Assembly: GCF_021295345.1 (NCBI RefSeq)
Contig: NZ_JAIMJB010000019.1
Location: forward strand, 1-64,000
Direction of reading: 5' to 3'
From: Motilimonas eburnea
GTDB lineage: Bacteria > Pseudomonadota > Gammaproteobacteria > Enterobacterales > CBDFNC01
Length of the DNA stretch: 64,000 bases
Positions 46,721 through 55,380 of this stretch are shown here, piece by piece (position 1 is the stretch's first letter; every line of letters begins with the position of its first letter). Under the pieces are notes generated by a model that was not told where the DNA came from, ran no database searches, and saw only the letters and a program-made list of their open reading frames with translations. The position numbers were made by a program, and so were the translations under genes.

Positions 46721-47200
46721 CTAACTATAGGCAGAAAGAGGCAGCTCGGTGGTGTACTTTAGTTGCTCCATGGCAAAGCTTGAGGTGACCTCCGTTAACC
46801 CAGTGACACGGCTAACGAGCTTTTTATAAAAGGCATCAAAGCTGCGCATATCTTGCACCACCACCTTTAACATATAGTCATATTCACCGGCCATGCGATA
46901 ACACTCCATCACCTCTTCTAAATCCTTTATTTGTAATAGGAAATCATTAAACCATTGACGACTGTGCTGCTGTGTTTTCAATTGCACCATGGCAATTAAG
47001 TCTAACTTTAAGTGTGCCGCATCAAGCAAGGCAACTTGACGCCTAATCACCCCCATCTGTTGCATCCGATTAATACGTTTCCAGCAAGGCGTGGTGGTTA
47101 AATTCACTTGCTCGGCAATCTCGGTCAACGCAACGCTGGCGTCACGCTGCAACAGGCTCAAAATTTTAACATCTGTCTTATCTAGCAAATTCGCCCCCAT
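46721..47200 (-). CDS. decR: Lrp/AsnC-family regulator, DecR-like
   Basis: About 159 residues: helix-turn-helix (LDKTDVKILSLLQRD...LTTTPCWKRINRM, residues 6-50) and RAM domain (CYRMAGEYDYMLKVVVQDM). It is strikingly close to E. coli DecR/YbaO (shared NLTTTPCWKR, RMAGEYDY, SSFAMEQ(L/I)KYTT), which senses cysteine and activates a detoxifying desulfidase. The open frame extends 52 codons further, but these overlap the divergent gene; ATG 47200 gives the family start. It is divergent from a cysteine-synthase-fold enzyme, 41 bp apart. Confidence 0.88.
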   Translation of the reverse strand: MGANLLDKTDVKILSLLQRDASVALTEIAEQVNLTTTPCWKRINRMQQMGVIRRQVALLDAAHLKLDLIAMVQLKTQQHSRQWFNDFLLQIKDLEEVMECYRMAGEYDYMLKVVVQDMRSFDAFYKKLVSRVTGLTEVTSSFAMEQLKYTTELPLSAYS

Positions 47201-47214
47201 AACAAATATAAAAT

Positions 47215-47227
47215 AGAAATATTTTCT
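47215..47227. promoter_or_regulatory. Candidate DecR-type operator
   Basis: AGAAA-TAT-TTTCT is an inverted repeat in the centre of the 41-bp divergent gap between the Lrp-family regulator and the PLP enzyme, as expected for an Lrp/AsnC operator. The short gap means both promoters overlap the neighbouring coding sequences. Confidence 0.45.
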
Positions 47228-47241
47228 TATTATGGTCAATA

Positions 47242-48363
47242 ATGAAGAATGTTGAGCAACTTTTTCTCCATTTTGCCCCCTATACTGAAGCCACTTTCCC
47301 TGATAGTGAGAGACAGATGGCATTATTAACTTGGCGAAACCAAGCCATACAAGCAATTACAGCAGATTTACAACGCTCGGCCGAAACGCATTTAATCAAA
47401 CTCAACCTCCCGGCGCTGACAGGTATTGATATCTATTTAAAAGATGAAAGTACCCATCCCACAGGGAGCTTAAAGCATCGCCTTGCTCGGTCACTGTTTT
47501 TATATGCCTTATGTAATGGCTGGCTTAAACCAAACACCCCCATCATTGAGGCTTCTTCGGGCAGCACAGCGGTATCAGAAGCTTATTTTGCACAGCTCAT
47601 TGGGTTGCCATTTATTGCCGTCATGGCGAAATCGACCGCTGCCAAGAAAATTGCCGAGATTGAGTTTTATGGCGGTCAAGCCCATTTGGTTGACTCAACT
47701 GACCAAATTTATGCCACCGCTCAAGCGTTAGCTCAGCAATTAAATGGCCACTACATGGATCAATTTACTTATGCTGAGCGCGCCACAGACTGGCGAGGTA
47801 ATAACAACATAGCCGAGGCCATTTTCCAGCAAATGCGAGCAGAGCCTCATCCAGTTCCTCGTCATATCGTGATGTCAGCGGGGACAGGAGGCACCAGCGC
47901 CACCTTAGGTCGTTATATCCGTTACCGCCAAGTCGACACCCAACTGACCGTGGTTGACCCCGAAAACTCGGTTTTTTTTCGCCACTTTCAAACAGGCGAG
48001 CGCGATTTAAAAAGCAGTAAAGCCAGCAGAATTGAAGGGATAGGTCGACCAAGAGTGGAACCTTCGTTTATCCCAAGCGTGATAGATCGTATGCGCTCGG
48101 TACCGGATGCCGCCAGTATTGCCACTATGTTGTGGTTAGCAAACAAGCTGAACCGCAAGGTCGGCCCTAGCACGGGAACCAATGTTTATGGCGTGCTTAA
48201 GCTTGCTCGGAAAATGCGAAAGAAACAGCAAAAAGGCGCCATTGTCAGCTTGATTTGTGACTCTGGCGACCGATACCTAGATACCTGTTACCAACCCCAT
48301 TGGGTCGCTCAACAGATAGGGAGCATTAGCCAGTATCAGGACTGGCTGACTCAATTTGAATAA
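47242..48363 (+). CDS. PLP-dependent cysteine-synthase-fold enzyme, probable L-cysteine desulfhydrase
   Basis: Fold-type II PLP enzyme of 373 residues. The Schiff-base lysine is K78 in [29 protein letters not shown] binds the substrate carboxylate and [14 protein letters not shown] the phosphate. The longer form and the sequence resemble Cds1-type cysteine desulfhydrases more than CysK. The divergent DecR-like regulator suggests cysteine detoxification to pyruvate, ammonia and sulfide (inference). A lyase or synthase of other specificity cannot be excluded. Confidence 0.8.
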   Translation: MKNVEQLFLHFAPYTEATFPDSERQMALLTWRNQAIQAITADLQRSAETHLIKLNLPALTGIDIYLKDESTHPTGSLKHRLARSLFLYALCNGWLKPNTPIIEASSGSTAVSEAYFAQLIGLPFIAVMAKSTAAKKIAEIEFYGGQAHLVDSTDQIYATAQALAQQLNGHYMDQFTYAERATDWRGNNNIAEAIFQQMRAEPHPVPRHIVMSAGTGGTSATLGRYIRYRQVDTQLTVVDPENSVFFRHFQTGERDLKSSKASRIEGIGRPRVEPSFIPSVIDRMRSVPDAASIATMLWLANKLNRKVGPSTGTNVYGVLKLARKMRKKQQKGAIVSLICDSGDRYLDTCYQPHWVAQQIGSISQYQDWLTQFE

Positions 48364-48432
48364 GCAGGCATCGTGAAGACACAAAGAAGGCAGGAGCGCA
48401 ACTCGAAGCACTGCGGTCTAAAAGGCTGACAG

Positions 48433-49035
48433 CTATTGCTGATAAATGGCCTTGTAATTGTCCGTGAGTAGCCCTAAAAATAGGTTTTCTAATACCTGAC
48501 GCTTCGCCTCTTGCGATAACGAGTCCGACAACGGGGAAAGGCGATTAGCTTGGATATGCGCCAAACCTTGGATCATAGACCATGCCGACAGTGATAAAAT
48601 GGGTTCGTACTTAGGGACAAAAACACCTTTTGTGATGCCTTCCTTGATGGTCTCTTGTAATAAGGCAAAATTGGCATGGGCGATATCAGCAAAGTTTTGA
48701 TCGAGCCATTTATCCTTGTCTTCATAACTAAACATATAGTTAAACAAACCTGGATGAGACTGTGCAAAATCAAGGTACATCATTCCCATGTCAATCAATC
48801 GCTCTGCCGGCGCGAGTTTATGATCGGCGCTGGAAATAAACCTGGCCAGCAGCCGATTGGCTTGCTTGGCGAGCTCAAAGTTAAGCCCAGCATCATCAAC
48901 AAACAGGGAAACGAGACGGTCTATATCATGCGGCGTCTGCTCGGCCACGGCTGCCACATCGGTTAGTTTTAGTTTGCCTGAATCCAAAGCAGCAATCACG
49001 TCTGCAATGACTTTTCCTTTTTCAACTTCACTCAC
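48433..49035 (-). CDS. TetR-like protein with degraded DNA-binding domain
   Basis: All-helical protein of 200 residues. The C-terminal part (about 70-200, LIDMGMMYLDFAQSHPGLFNYMF and AWSMIQGLAHIQANRL) matches TetR ligand domains of the WHG type. The N-terminal 50 residues follow the TetR helix-turn-helix spacing (LKLTDVAAVAEQTPHDIDRLVSLFVDDAGL) but lack the basic residues and the usual YYHF recognition helix. It may be a non-DNA-binding relative or bind unusually. Beside luxP paralogue 2; a link is not shown. Confidence 0.62.
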   Translation of the reverse strand: MSEVEKGKVIADVIAALDSGKLKLTDVAAVAEQTPHDIDRLVSLFVDDAGLNFELAKQANRLLARFISSADHKLAPAERLIDMGMMYLDFAQSHPGLFNYMFSYEDKDKWLDQNFADIAHANFALLQETIKEGITKGVFVPKYEPILSLSAWSMIQGLAHIQANRLSPLSDSLSQEAKRQVLENLFLGLLTDNYKAIYQQ

Positions 49036-49134
49036 AAGTTATCCTCCTTGATAACAACCAACTTAATGCAAGATTATAATTTACAGCAGAAAAAGTATCC
49101 CATTTAATGCCCTGTGGCGAAACAACAAAGGTGC

Positions 49135-50247
49135 TTATTCTGTGCGGGAAGAATAACGAAATGCACGCTTTTTATACTGCTCTAATGTTGCTGGGTGGAT
49201 CCGCTTATCGACCAGTTTAAAATCGCCAGAGTAGACCTGAGGGATAAGCGCATCCTGCCCCTGTAATGACAATTTCATTGCTTCAGCCATGGCGACGCCG
49301 TTATCGTCATTCATTCGCATCACGGTCACATCAAGCTCCCCTGCTAAAATGGCTTCCAGCTCTTTATCTCCTCCGCCCCAACCATTCACCGCAATCGGTC
49401 GCGTTAGTTTTTCAGTGCGGCCAATGGCCGTTGTAATACCAAACGCCACATCCGTTGAACAGGCATAGATAAAGTCCAAGGGTTGGTCATTTTCTTGTGT
49501 TAACATCTGTTGCACCGCCAGCGCCGCACCATGCCTCGAACCATCAGTGTAAACCGAATCAACTAAGGTTGACCCGGAAGCGTGTTGCATATGAATAAAG
49601 CTATCGCCGCGCATTTCACTCACATACCCGGGACTACGGAAAACTAAGCCATAGTGCGCACGAGGAAAATGTTCACGAAAATATTGATGCAGCATTTTCG
49701 TTCCCGTCACATGATCAAACCCGACATACATAAAGGGCGGATTATCTTGCCAAGCACGATAAGGGGTGGTGATGTTTTGCAGGATAAGCTTCATTTTTTT
49801 CTGTTCGAGAATATGCCCGATCAAGCTAGCATGTTCGCTGACATCTAAGGTGAAGATTAAATAATCCGGCTGGTAACGCTCGGCTTTTTCTATTAAGCGC
49901 TGCTGCTGTTCTAATGCAACAGAAGGCCTGGTGTGGTGGTTATATATTTGATACTGGATGTTAAGCTCATCCAGACGTCCCGTTAAAGAAGCAATACTGC
50001 GACGCCAGTAATCCGAAACTTGATGGCCAGGGTAAACCACAAAAATACGCAGTGGCGCTTGCTGTTTAACACTTAATGGTTGGCCGGGCCCTTGTACGAG
50101 TTTATCAAAATCGGCGGCTAACCGAGCTTGCTGAGGAAAGGCTTGCCAAAAGTCGTCTAGGGACCAGTATTCTGAGGATGAGTTATGTGAAGCCCAACAT
50201 GGGTTTAGCATAACCAACCCAATTAAAATGGTCACCGCGAGCTTCAT
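49135..50247 (-). CDS. luxP: LuxP-type autoinducer-2 periplasmic binding protein (paralogue 2)
   Basis: 370 residues with signal peptide (about 1-19), close in length to Vibrio LuxP. YWSLDDFWQAFPQQ matches the LuxP N-terminal region; FVVYPGHQVSDYWRRSIASL, ILQNITTP, YACSTDVAFG, NGWGGGDKEL and VMRMNDDNG follow. AI-2 ligands are conserved: Q76, S78, W81, N158, R213, T265, D266, W290, R311. No luxQ is adjacent; the neighbours are a TetR-like gene and the chitin deacetylase gene (150 bp upstream). It lacks the Ser/Gln-rich tail of paralogue 1. Confidence 0.88.
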   Translation of the reverse strand: MKLAVTILIGLVMLNPCWASHNSSSEYWSLDDFWQAFPQQARLAADFDKLVQGPGQPLSVKQQAPLRIFVVYPGHQVSDYWRRSIASLTGRLDELNIQYQIYNHHTRPSVALEQQQRLIEKAERYQPDYLIFTLDVSEHASLIGHILEQKKMKLILQNITTPYRAWQDNPPFMYVGFDHVTGTKMLHQYFREHFPRAHYGLVFRSPGYVSEMRGDSFIHMQHASGSTLVDSVYTDGSRHGAALAVQQMLTQENDQPLDFIYACSTDVAFGITTAIGRTEKLTRPIAVNGWGGGDKELEAILAGELDVTVMRMNDDNGVAMAEAMKLSLQGQDALIPQVYSGDFKLVDKRIHPATLEQYKKRAFRYSSRTE

Positions 50248-50351
50248 GAAACAATGTCCTTATCTTTTTGATCTGACTCCAAACTATAGATTATAAATCA
50301 TCTTATGCCGTATTACTTATCTCTCCTGCCCCCTTAGCGATAAAATCACCC

Positions 50352-50386
50352 ATTGAGCGGACCAGCAGACGCCAGAGCCGCTCAAT
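50352..50386 (-). terminator. Terminator-like hairpin after the deacetylase gene
   Basis: ATTGAGCGG and CCGCTCAAT form a perfect 9-bp stem with a 17-base loop, 11 bp after the deacetylase stop. On the minus strand it is followed by GGGTGATTTTA, a weak U-run. Confidence 0.5.
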
Positions 50387-50396
50387 GGTATGTCAC

Positions 50397-51917
50397 TTAC
50401 TCTAAGGTAATCACCACCTGCCCCTGACGCGGCAGCAGATTAACCACAAATTGCTGTTCATTAATTCGTGCGATGGTCGGCTGCTGTGCTGCGTCAGCCT
50501 GTTGATAGTGCGCCGCGATTTGATTCACCGCCTGGTCAGCACTCACGACCACACTAAGCTGAGTATCATCCGCTAGGTATTTCTTGCACACAGGATCACT
50601 GAGATCAAAACTCAACACCAAACTTGCGTCGTATTGCGTTGTTGATTGCATTTGGCAACTGCGACGAGCCATGCCATAACGAATCACATCGCTCGCGCCT
50701 GCAACCCACAACTTACCCTCATCAACCAAAGATTTAACGTAATCTAAATGACCTTGGTAACGCTGTAATGGGATTTGTTCCCATGAGGTATCCTCAACCC
50801 CATGGAAGGTACGCAGTGCCCAACCACCTTGCATCACAGCGTCATCGACATAGGCCCGTAAAATATCATCACTGCCTTCATACACAGACCAAATACCTGA
50901 ATTGGTAAATAAGTCGTTCTTAATAAAGTAGGGATCAAAACTATCGGCATCATTTACCCCACGAGCGAGGTAATAATTAACCGAGCGCATGCCAATAAAA
51001 TCCGCGTCTGCCTTTAAGGCAGCAATGGACTCGGCGCTGGCTTGATCTTGTGGGAAGGCATAAAACTCAACGGCTGTCGGTACTTTTTCCATTAACATTT
51101 GTTGTGCTTGACGAATTTCAACCTCATCAGACCAAGCGGGATCGACAGGGTTGGTGTGCATCCATGAATGGTTATAGATTTCATGTCCTGCGGCCGCAAA
51201 CTGCTCTACCGCTTGCCAATGGTAATTAGCACAATTACCCGCAATCACCCCCACAGACCCTTGCAGGCCACGTGCTGACAACTCAGGAATGGCATGATGT
51301 ATGATGCCATCGGTAATATAGGCACATAAGTCATCATGTTGAATCGTGTAAGCGGCCGTTGCGTTATTCTGCCAATTGGCTACTTCGGCTGATAGGCTCG
51401 CGCCTTGCTCAGTCACAAATTGCCAGACTTTTGCCGGTGGCTGCTCGTTCTTGGTCCACCATTGAGCTTGATAAATGCTCTTACCTTGGATAATAAAACT
51501 GCCTGCAGCATAAGCGGTATCCGGTTGCCACTCCTGTAACTCAGGAACCGCAGCAACAAGCGCTCGAGCCACACTCTCACTACAGCCAGAAGCATTGCAT
51601 AGCTCCACCACCAAACGATGCTCACCAGGCGTAAATTTAACTTCGCATGATCCGCTTTGCTTGCTGTTACCTTGCTCTTCAAGCTCTCCTGTACATAAGG
51701 CTTCACCATTACTGAGTAAGGTCCAACGCTGGGCATTTTCTCCCCACCACATGTTCCAACTCACGGTATAAGAGGTATAGACATTGGTGGTCGTGGGCAG
51801 CACATCAAGTTGAGCTGGACTGGGCGCTGCGTGGGCCACACTCATTAAGGTTGCCCCACAAACGGTTGCCCCACAAACGGTAGAGATAATGCGTGAAAGA
51901 TAAGTTAATTTGGCCAT
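50397..51917 (-). CDS. Secreted chitin oligosaccharide deacetylase (ChiN-like, CBM5/12, CE4)
   Basis: Exported protein of 506 residues; signal about 1-30 (AHA/AP). Residues about 35-125 are an Ig-like domain with the chitinase-type YTVSWNMWWGENAQRW; 129-167 is a CBM5/12 chitin-binding module (EWQPDTAYAAGSFIIQGKSIYQ in pieces, AQWWTKNEQP); about 188-400 is a polysaccharide deacetylase with D195-D196 in IQHDD and metal ligands H250/H254 in NHSWMH. The architecture fits Vibrio-type chitin oligosaccharide deacetylase, which deacetylates chitobiose and related oligomers. Two identical 15-bp units encode TVCGA-TVCGA in the signal. It is downstream of, and in line with, the GH18-LytTR gene. Confidence 0.87.
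   Translation of the reverse strand: MAKLTYLSRIISTVCGATVCGATLMSVAHAAPSPAQLDVLPTTTNVYTSYTVSWNMWWGENAQRWTLLSNGEALCTGELEEQGNSKQSGSCEVKFTPGEHRLVVELCNASGCSESVARALVAAVPELQEWQPDTAYAAGSFIIQGKSIYQAQWWTKNEQPPAKVWQFVTEQGASLSAEVANWQNNATAAYTIQHDDLCAYITDGIIHHAIPELSARGLQGSVGVIAGNCANYHWQAVEQFAAAGHEIYNHSWMHTNPVDPAWSDEVEIRQAQQMLMEKVPTAVEFYAFPQDQASAESIAALKADADFIGMRSVNYYLARGVNDADSFDPYFIKNDLFTNSGIWSVYEGSDDILRAYVDDAVMQGGWALRTFHGVEDTSWEQIPLQRYQGHLDYVKSLVDEGKLWVAGASDVIRYGMARRSCQMQSTTQYDASLVLSFDLSDPVCKKYLADDTQLSVVVSADQAVNQIAAHYQQADAAQQPTIARINEQQFVVNLLPRQGQVVITLE
51850..51879. repeat. 15-bp tandem duplication within the signal-peptide codons
   Basis: GTTGCCCCACAAACG occurs twice in perfect tandem. Being a multiple of three, it adds five residues (VCGAT type) to the hydrophobic region of the deacetylase signal without breaking the frame; the exactness suggests a recent slippage. 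Confidence 0.85.
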
Positions 51918-52251
51918 GTTTCCTCCTTGTAAATGGCGTTAGCTCATTCATCATGCCGCAAACGGGAGGATTAACCAGCTGGCTCCCTAGAAGGTTTCAC
52001 CAACATCAAACCAAATTAAAATAAACCTTTAAAATTCATACCCTTAAACATATTTGTAAAGAGGGTATCAATGCACCAAATCCACCAAGCCGACTGAGAT
52101 GCATTCACGCCGTCATCACCACCTCAGTTGGGCGCGTCAGTAGCAAACGAAAGTGGCGGGTTAAATTTCACCACAACGAACAGATAAACACAAAAACAAA
52201 ATTAAAAACAACAACTTAACAAAAACCCGTGTTGCACTCACTTTCATCAAA
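51918..52251. promoter_or_regulatory. Upstream region of the chitin deacetylase gene
   Basis: A 334-bp gap between the GH18-LytTR gene and the deacetylase gene, long for genes on one strand, so the deacetylase probably has its own promoter. At 52038-52068, ATACCCT and AGGGTAT are inverted arms 17 bases apart flanking an A/T-rich core, a candidate operator. The stretch 52150-52250 is A-rich with no clear hairpin terminator. Confidence 0.45.
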
Positions 52252-54375
52252 TCACGCTCGTTGCTGCCACCAATGAGGAAAGTGTTGTTGGATCCATTGC
52301 ACATAACTCTTAGAAACAGGCACCACTTCACCCGTATCTAACCGTAATTGCCATTTGGCTTTCACCAGTTTTTCCAAACAAACCACTCGGTTAGGATTCA
52401 CTAACCAAGAGCGATGTACCTGCAACAATGCTTGATTATCAAAATATAACTTAATGCCTGTTAAGCGCATTAATATGTAGCTGGGCTCTGTTTGACCATC
52501 AAGATATAACCCACTGTAGCCGCGTTCAGCTTTGATATATCGCAGCTTTTCCTTGGCTTGAGCGATGGTATGTAACTCCCCTAGCAATTGTGGCTGTCGA
52601 CAAAGTTGCATTAAATACTGACGGCACTGGCCTAACTGATCTGTAAGCTGACGAAAGTGGGCTTCATTTGAGTGTTCAGGGCTTACTTCTAACTGCAACA
52701 CGCACGCATCCAAATCGTCGAGTAATAACTGAATGGAGTGATCACTTTCGCTCTGCTCTCGGGTCTCACTTGCCGCAATTTGACGCTCTCCTTGGTAGAC
52801 CGCAGCCGACTTGACCCCAGGATGGCGCGAAAACCAACTCACTAACTCTTGATGTAACCCTTCGACGCTGCGACTTTGTTGCCAAACAGGCAAAATGTCC
52901 CGTTTCGGCTCCATCTGCGCCACCACAGATGTCGATCCCGGAGAATCCGGCTCCTTCGCTAACGTCCCTTGCTGCCAAGCCTGCAACTTAGCAACCAATT
53001 GCTGGATCGGCTCAGGGGTCGCTTGATCCGTCAATTTGTTTTGCTCAAGCAGAGTAACTAAATCAGGTAAGCTAAGAGGTGGAGCCAGATCATGCTGACG
53101 CTTAACGCGATAAATCACGCCCAGTAATAATCCCAATGCCCCGATTGCCAACAATATCCAAGTTAACCAAGGTTTCACATCGAGCCATAAGCTATGTCCG
53201 TAATCATCAAACTGGTGGATTTGACGCAATACACTGGCATGGCCAACCGCATCGCCTGACAAGGTCCATAATGCGGTCCCCGCTAACCGCTGGCTGTGAG
53301 CATAATCTAGCTTAGCGTCAATGGCTTCCTTGCTATCATATGAGAGCCATATTTGTTGCTGTGGGTGAAACAGCCAAGCGGCCTTGGCATCCTCATCCCA
53401 TCCTTGCTGCCAATCCGCATCGGCAATAAAGCCTTGAATATCCTGCTGGGAAAACACGCCCGTGGGGCCGGTTTGATCATTGTCCCAGGTGCCTAATGGC
53501 ACTCCAGTCGTCGCCTGACCGACGCCCGGTTGTGTTACACCTTGCCAACCCGTCCCTTGGCTAGCAAGAATCAATACCAATTTATCATTTTGGCCACCCA
53601 GACCGTAAAAGCGCGTGATCGCCGAACTCACACTTAGCTCACCAGCGGAGGCATACAAAGGCACATAATGTCCCGTGTTTTTATTCCAACGGCCATGAAA
53701 ATCAATGCTAAGTAAACTAATAAAATCAACATAGTGCTGCATTTCAGGCAAAGGCCAATTAGGCATCATTTGAGCATCGGCCGACAGGGTCACACTCAAG
53801 CCGTAGGATTGGCCGCTGGTACGACTTAAATTATCCAATGCTGCGCGGGTGGCTTTAATCAATTCAAGATATTGTTGGCGCTGCTGTGGCTTGGCGACCT
53901 CTCCACGATGTTGCATCACAGGTGAACGCCAATCTAACTCAACGCCATCAAATTCATATTGCTCGACAAAGCGCGCTACACTGGCGGCAAACTGTTCTGG
54001 TTGCTCAGCGGCCACCGCAAAGTGCTTTGAATAACTCCAACCTCCTATCGCGATAAAACGTTGTAAATCAGGATGACGTAAGTGCAACTTACGCAACTGG
54101 TTAAAGTTACCACGGCGACCACCAATGGCGCTGTCGTCTGGGTAAATACGGTCTACATCGGCATATTTGTCACCTAAAATCACCTCGCCAGACGCACTAA
54201 CATTGGCATAGGCATAAATAAGGTGAGTTAAGCGCTCGGCCGGTACATCATTAACGTGATATGAGTGGCTATAGGTCGCCCAAAACGGAAAATAGCCCGC
54301 GCGAATGGGCTCAGCCCCAACCGTGCCAGCCATTAACAGGCTCCACCCCCAAAGCCATGGGAAAAATAATTTCAT
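52252..54375 (-). CDS. Membrane one-component regulator: GH18 pseudo-chitinase - TM - LytTR
   Basis: About 707 residues. Numbered from the in-frame GTG at 54420, the preferred start is M16 (ATG 54375, eight bases after AAAGGA), giving a signal peptide to about 36. Residues 38-400 are a GH18 barrel (RAGYFPFW, THLIYAYANV, AIGGWSYS, SLLSIDFHGRW, GTALWTLSGD). The catalytic DGxDxDxE is D158-G-V-E161-L-D163-W-R165: the acid Glu is Arg, so hydrolysis should be lost while the binding cleft motifs remain. One helix (about 418-438) crosses the membrane; a linker of about 175 residues leads to a LytTR domain (617-715) with YIKAERGYSGLYL, LLQVHRSWLVNPNRV and TGEVVPVSKSY. Inferred role: chitin or chitooligosaccharide sensor acting directly on DNA. 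It is followed on the same strand by a secreted chitin deacetylase gene. Confidence 0.88.
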   Translation of the reverse strand: MKLFFPWLWGWSLLMAGTVGAEPIRAGYFPFWATYSHSYHVNDVPAERLTHLIYAYANVSASGEVILGDKYADVDRIYPDDSAIGGRRGNFNQLRKLHLRHPDLQRFIAIGGWSYSKHFAVAAEQPEQFAASVARFVEQYEFDGVELDWRSPVMQHRGEVAKPQQRQQYLELIKATRAALDNLSRTSGQSYGLSVTLSADAQMMPNWPLPEMQHYVDFISLLSIDFHGRWNKNTGHYVPLYASAGELSVSSAITRFYGLGGQNDKLVLILASQGTGWQGVTQPGVGQATTGVPLGTWDNDQTGPTGVFSQQDIQGFIADADWQQGWDEDAKAAWLFHPQQQIWLSYDSKEAIDAKLDYAHSQRLAGTALWTLSGDAVGHASVLRQIHQFDDYGHSLWLDVKPWLTWILLAIGALGLLLGVIYRVKRQHDLAPPLSLPDLVTLLEQNKLTDQATPEPIQQLVAKLQAWQQGTLAKEPDSPGSTSVVAQMEPKRDILPVWQQSRSVEGLHQELVSWFSRHPGVKSAAVYQGERQIAASETREQSESDHSIQLLLDDLDACVLQLEVSPEHSNEAHFRQLTDQLGQCRQYLMQLCRQPQLLGELHTIAQAKEKLRYIKAERGYSGLYLDGQTEPSYILMRLTGIKLYFDNQALLQVHRSWLVNPNRVVCLEKLVKAKWQLRLDTGEVVPVSKSYVQWIQQHFPHWWQQRA

Positions 54376-54420
54376 AGCTGCAATCCTTTGCTGCATTGTT
54401 AGCGGGTATAAACCCTTCAC

Positions 54421-54842
54421 GCCTATCGAACATGGGTTATAGCTAAAATCAGGTCAGAACTAAACGAATCGACTCAAGCAACAACAAAAAGAACAACCAG
54501 GCTCACAAACACGGCCTGATTGCGGTCAAAATATGCCAGCCATGATGCCTCCGCAGACCCCAGGGTCGCATTGATCCGTGTTCATTTTGAGCAATTATCT
54601 CAAAATTTTGTTTAGCCAGATAAAAAACCCAAAAATACTGACATAAATCGCCTATTTGAACGTAAATACTTATTGCTAATCAGAAGATAAATGTACTAAT
54701 TTTGCTTAAAGATATTGAGGGACCAAAAGGCGCAATAATCGCCCAATATATTTAATGATGGCAACGCAATAGCGATCCTATTTTGATACCGATATTCATT
54801 ATGTTAAGCGCGATATATTCATTTTTTTAAGTGGAAAACAAT
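54421..54842. promoter_or_regulatory. Divergent region upstream of the GH18-LytTR gene
   Basis: About 420 bp, A/T-rich, between the GH18-LytTR gene (minus) and the small gene at 54843 (plus). Visible symmetry: CAGGC/GCCTG inverted arms at 54498-54518 and the palindrome CAAAATTTTG at 54601-54610. I could not identify a pair of LytTR-type direct repeats or a convincing promoter. Confidence 0.35.
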
Positions 54843-55241
54843 ATGATTGAACAGTTTTTAGGTGATTGGCAGTTAATCCCTGACCGAGCCGATATTGAGT
54901 TTGGTAGCCACCCTGTCAGCGGTCATTGTTTAATTAGCCAAGAAGAAGACACCTTGGTTATCTCGTTCTTTAGCAAGAACGAACGCGATATTGAAAAGAA
55001 ACATCATTACGAGCAAGTTCCAGACGGTCAATTTCGTCCCTACACAGGAAAGGGGTCGGGCGATGAGGACTGTTTAGAGTTTAAAAAGCCTAACCTGTTA
55101 GAAGCGGTTATCCTAAAAGACTCCGACGTCTTCTTTAGCAAGACCCTTGAGATCAAACCTGATGGCTGCTTAAAACTGGTAATGACCAGTGCATTACCAA
55201 GCCACGAGTTAGTATCTAACACGTACTATTTTGAAAAATAG
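54843..55241 (+). CDS. Hypothetical protein, possible lipocalin-like fold
   Basis: Soluble protein of about 132 residues, start at ATG 54843 after AAGTGGA (a GTG four codons earlier is in frame). FLGDWQLIPDRADIEFG followed by alternating strand-like segments (TLVISFFSKNE, HHYEQVPDGQFRPYTGKG, FFSKTLEIKPDGCLKLVMTS) suggests a small beta-barrel that binds something hydrophobic, but no family is recognised. No signal peptide. Ends in a strong hairpin terminator. Confidence 0.6.
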   Translation: MIEQFLGDWQLIPDRADIEFGSHPVSGHCLISQEEDTLVISFFSKNERDIEKKHHYEQVPDGQFRPYTGKGSGDEDCLEFKKPNLLEAVILKDSDVFFSKTLEIKPDGCLKLVMTSALPSHELVSNTYYFEK

Positions 55242-55280
55242 AGATTATCTTAAGCGCTGTTTAATCAAGCCCTGCGATCT

Positions 55281-55316
55281 AGATTAGGCTAATAGAATTA
55301 GCCTAATCTGGTGTTT
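55281..55316 (+). terminator. Hairpin terminator after 54843-55241
   Basis: AGATTAGGCTAAT-AGA-ATTAGCCTAATCT is a perfect 13-bp stem with a 3-base loop, followed by GGTGTTTTGC. It separates the small gene from the DUF445 gene. Confidence 0.65.
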
Positions 55317-55380
55317 TGCTTTCGACTTCCAGAAAAACCAATCCATTGCTAAAATTGCCACTTTTCTTCTAGAGCATAGC

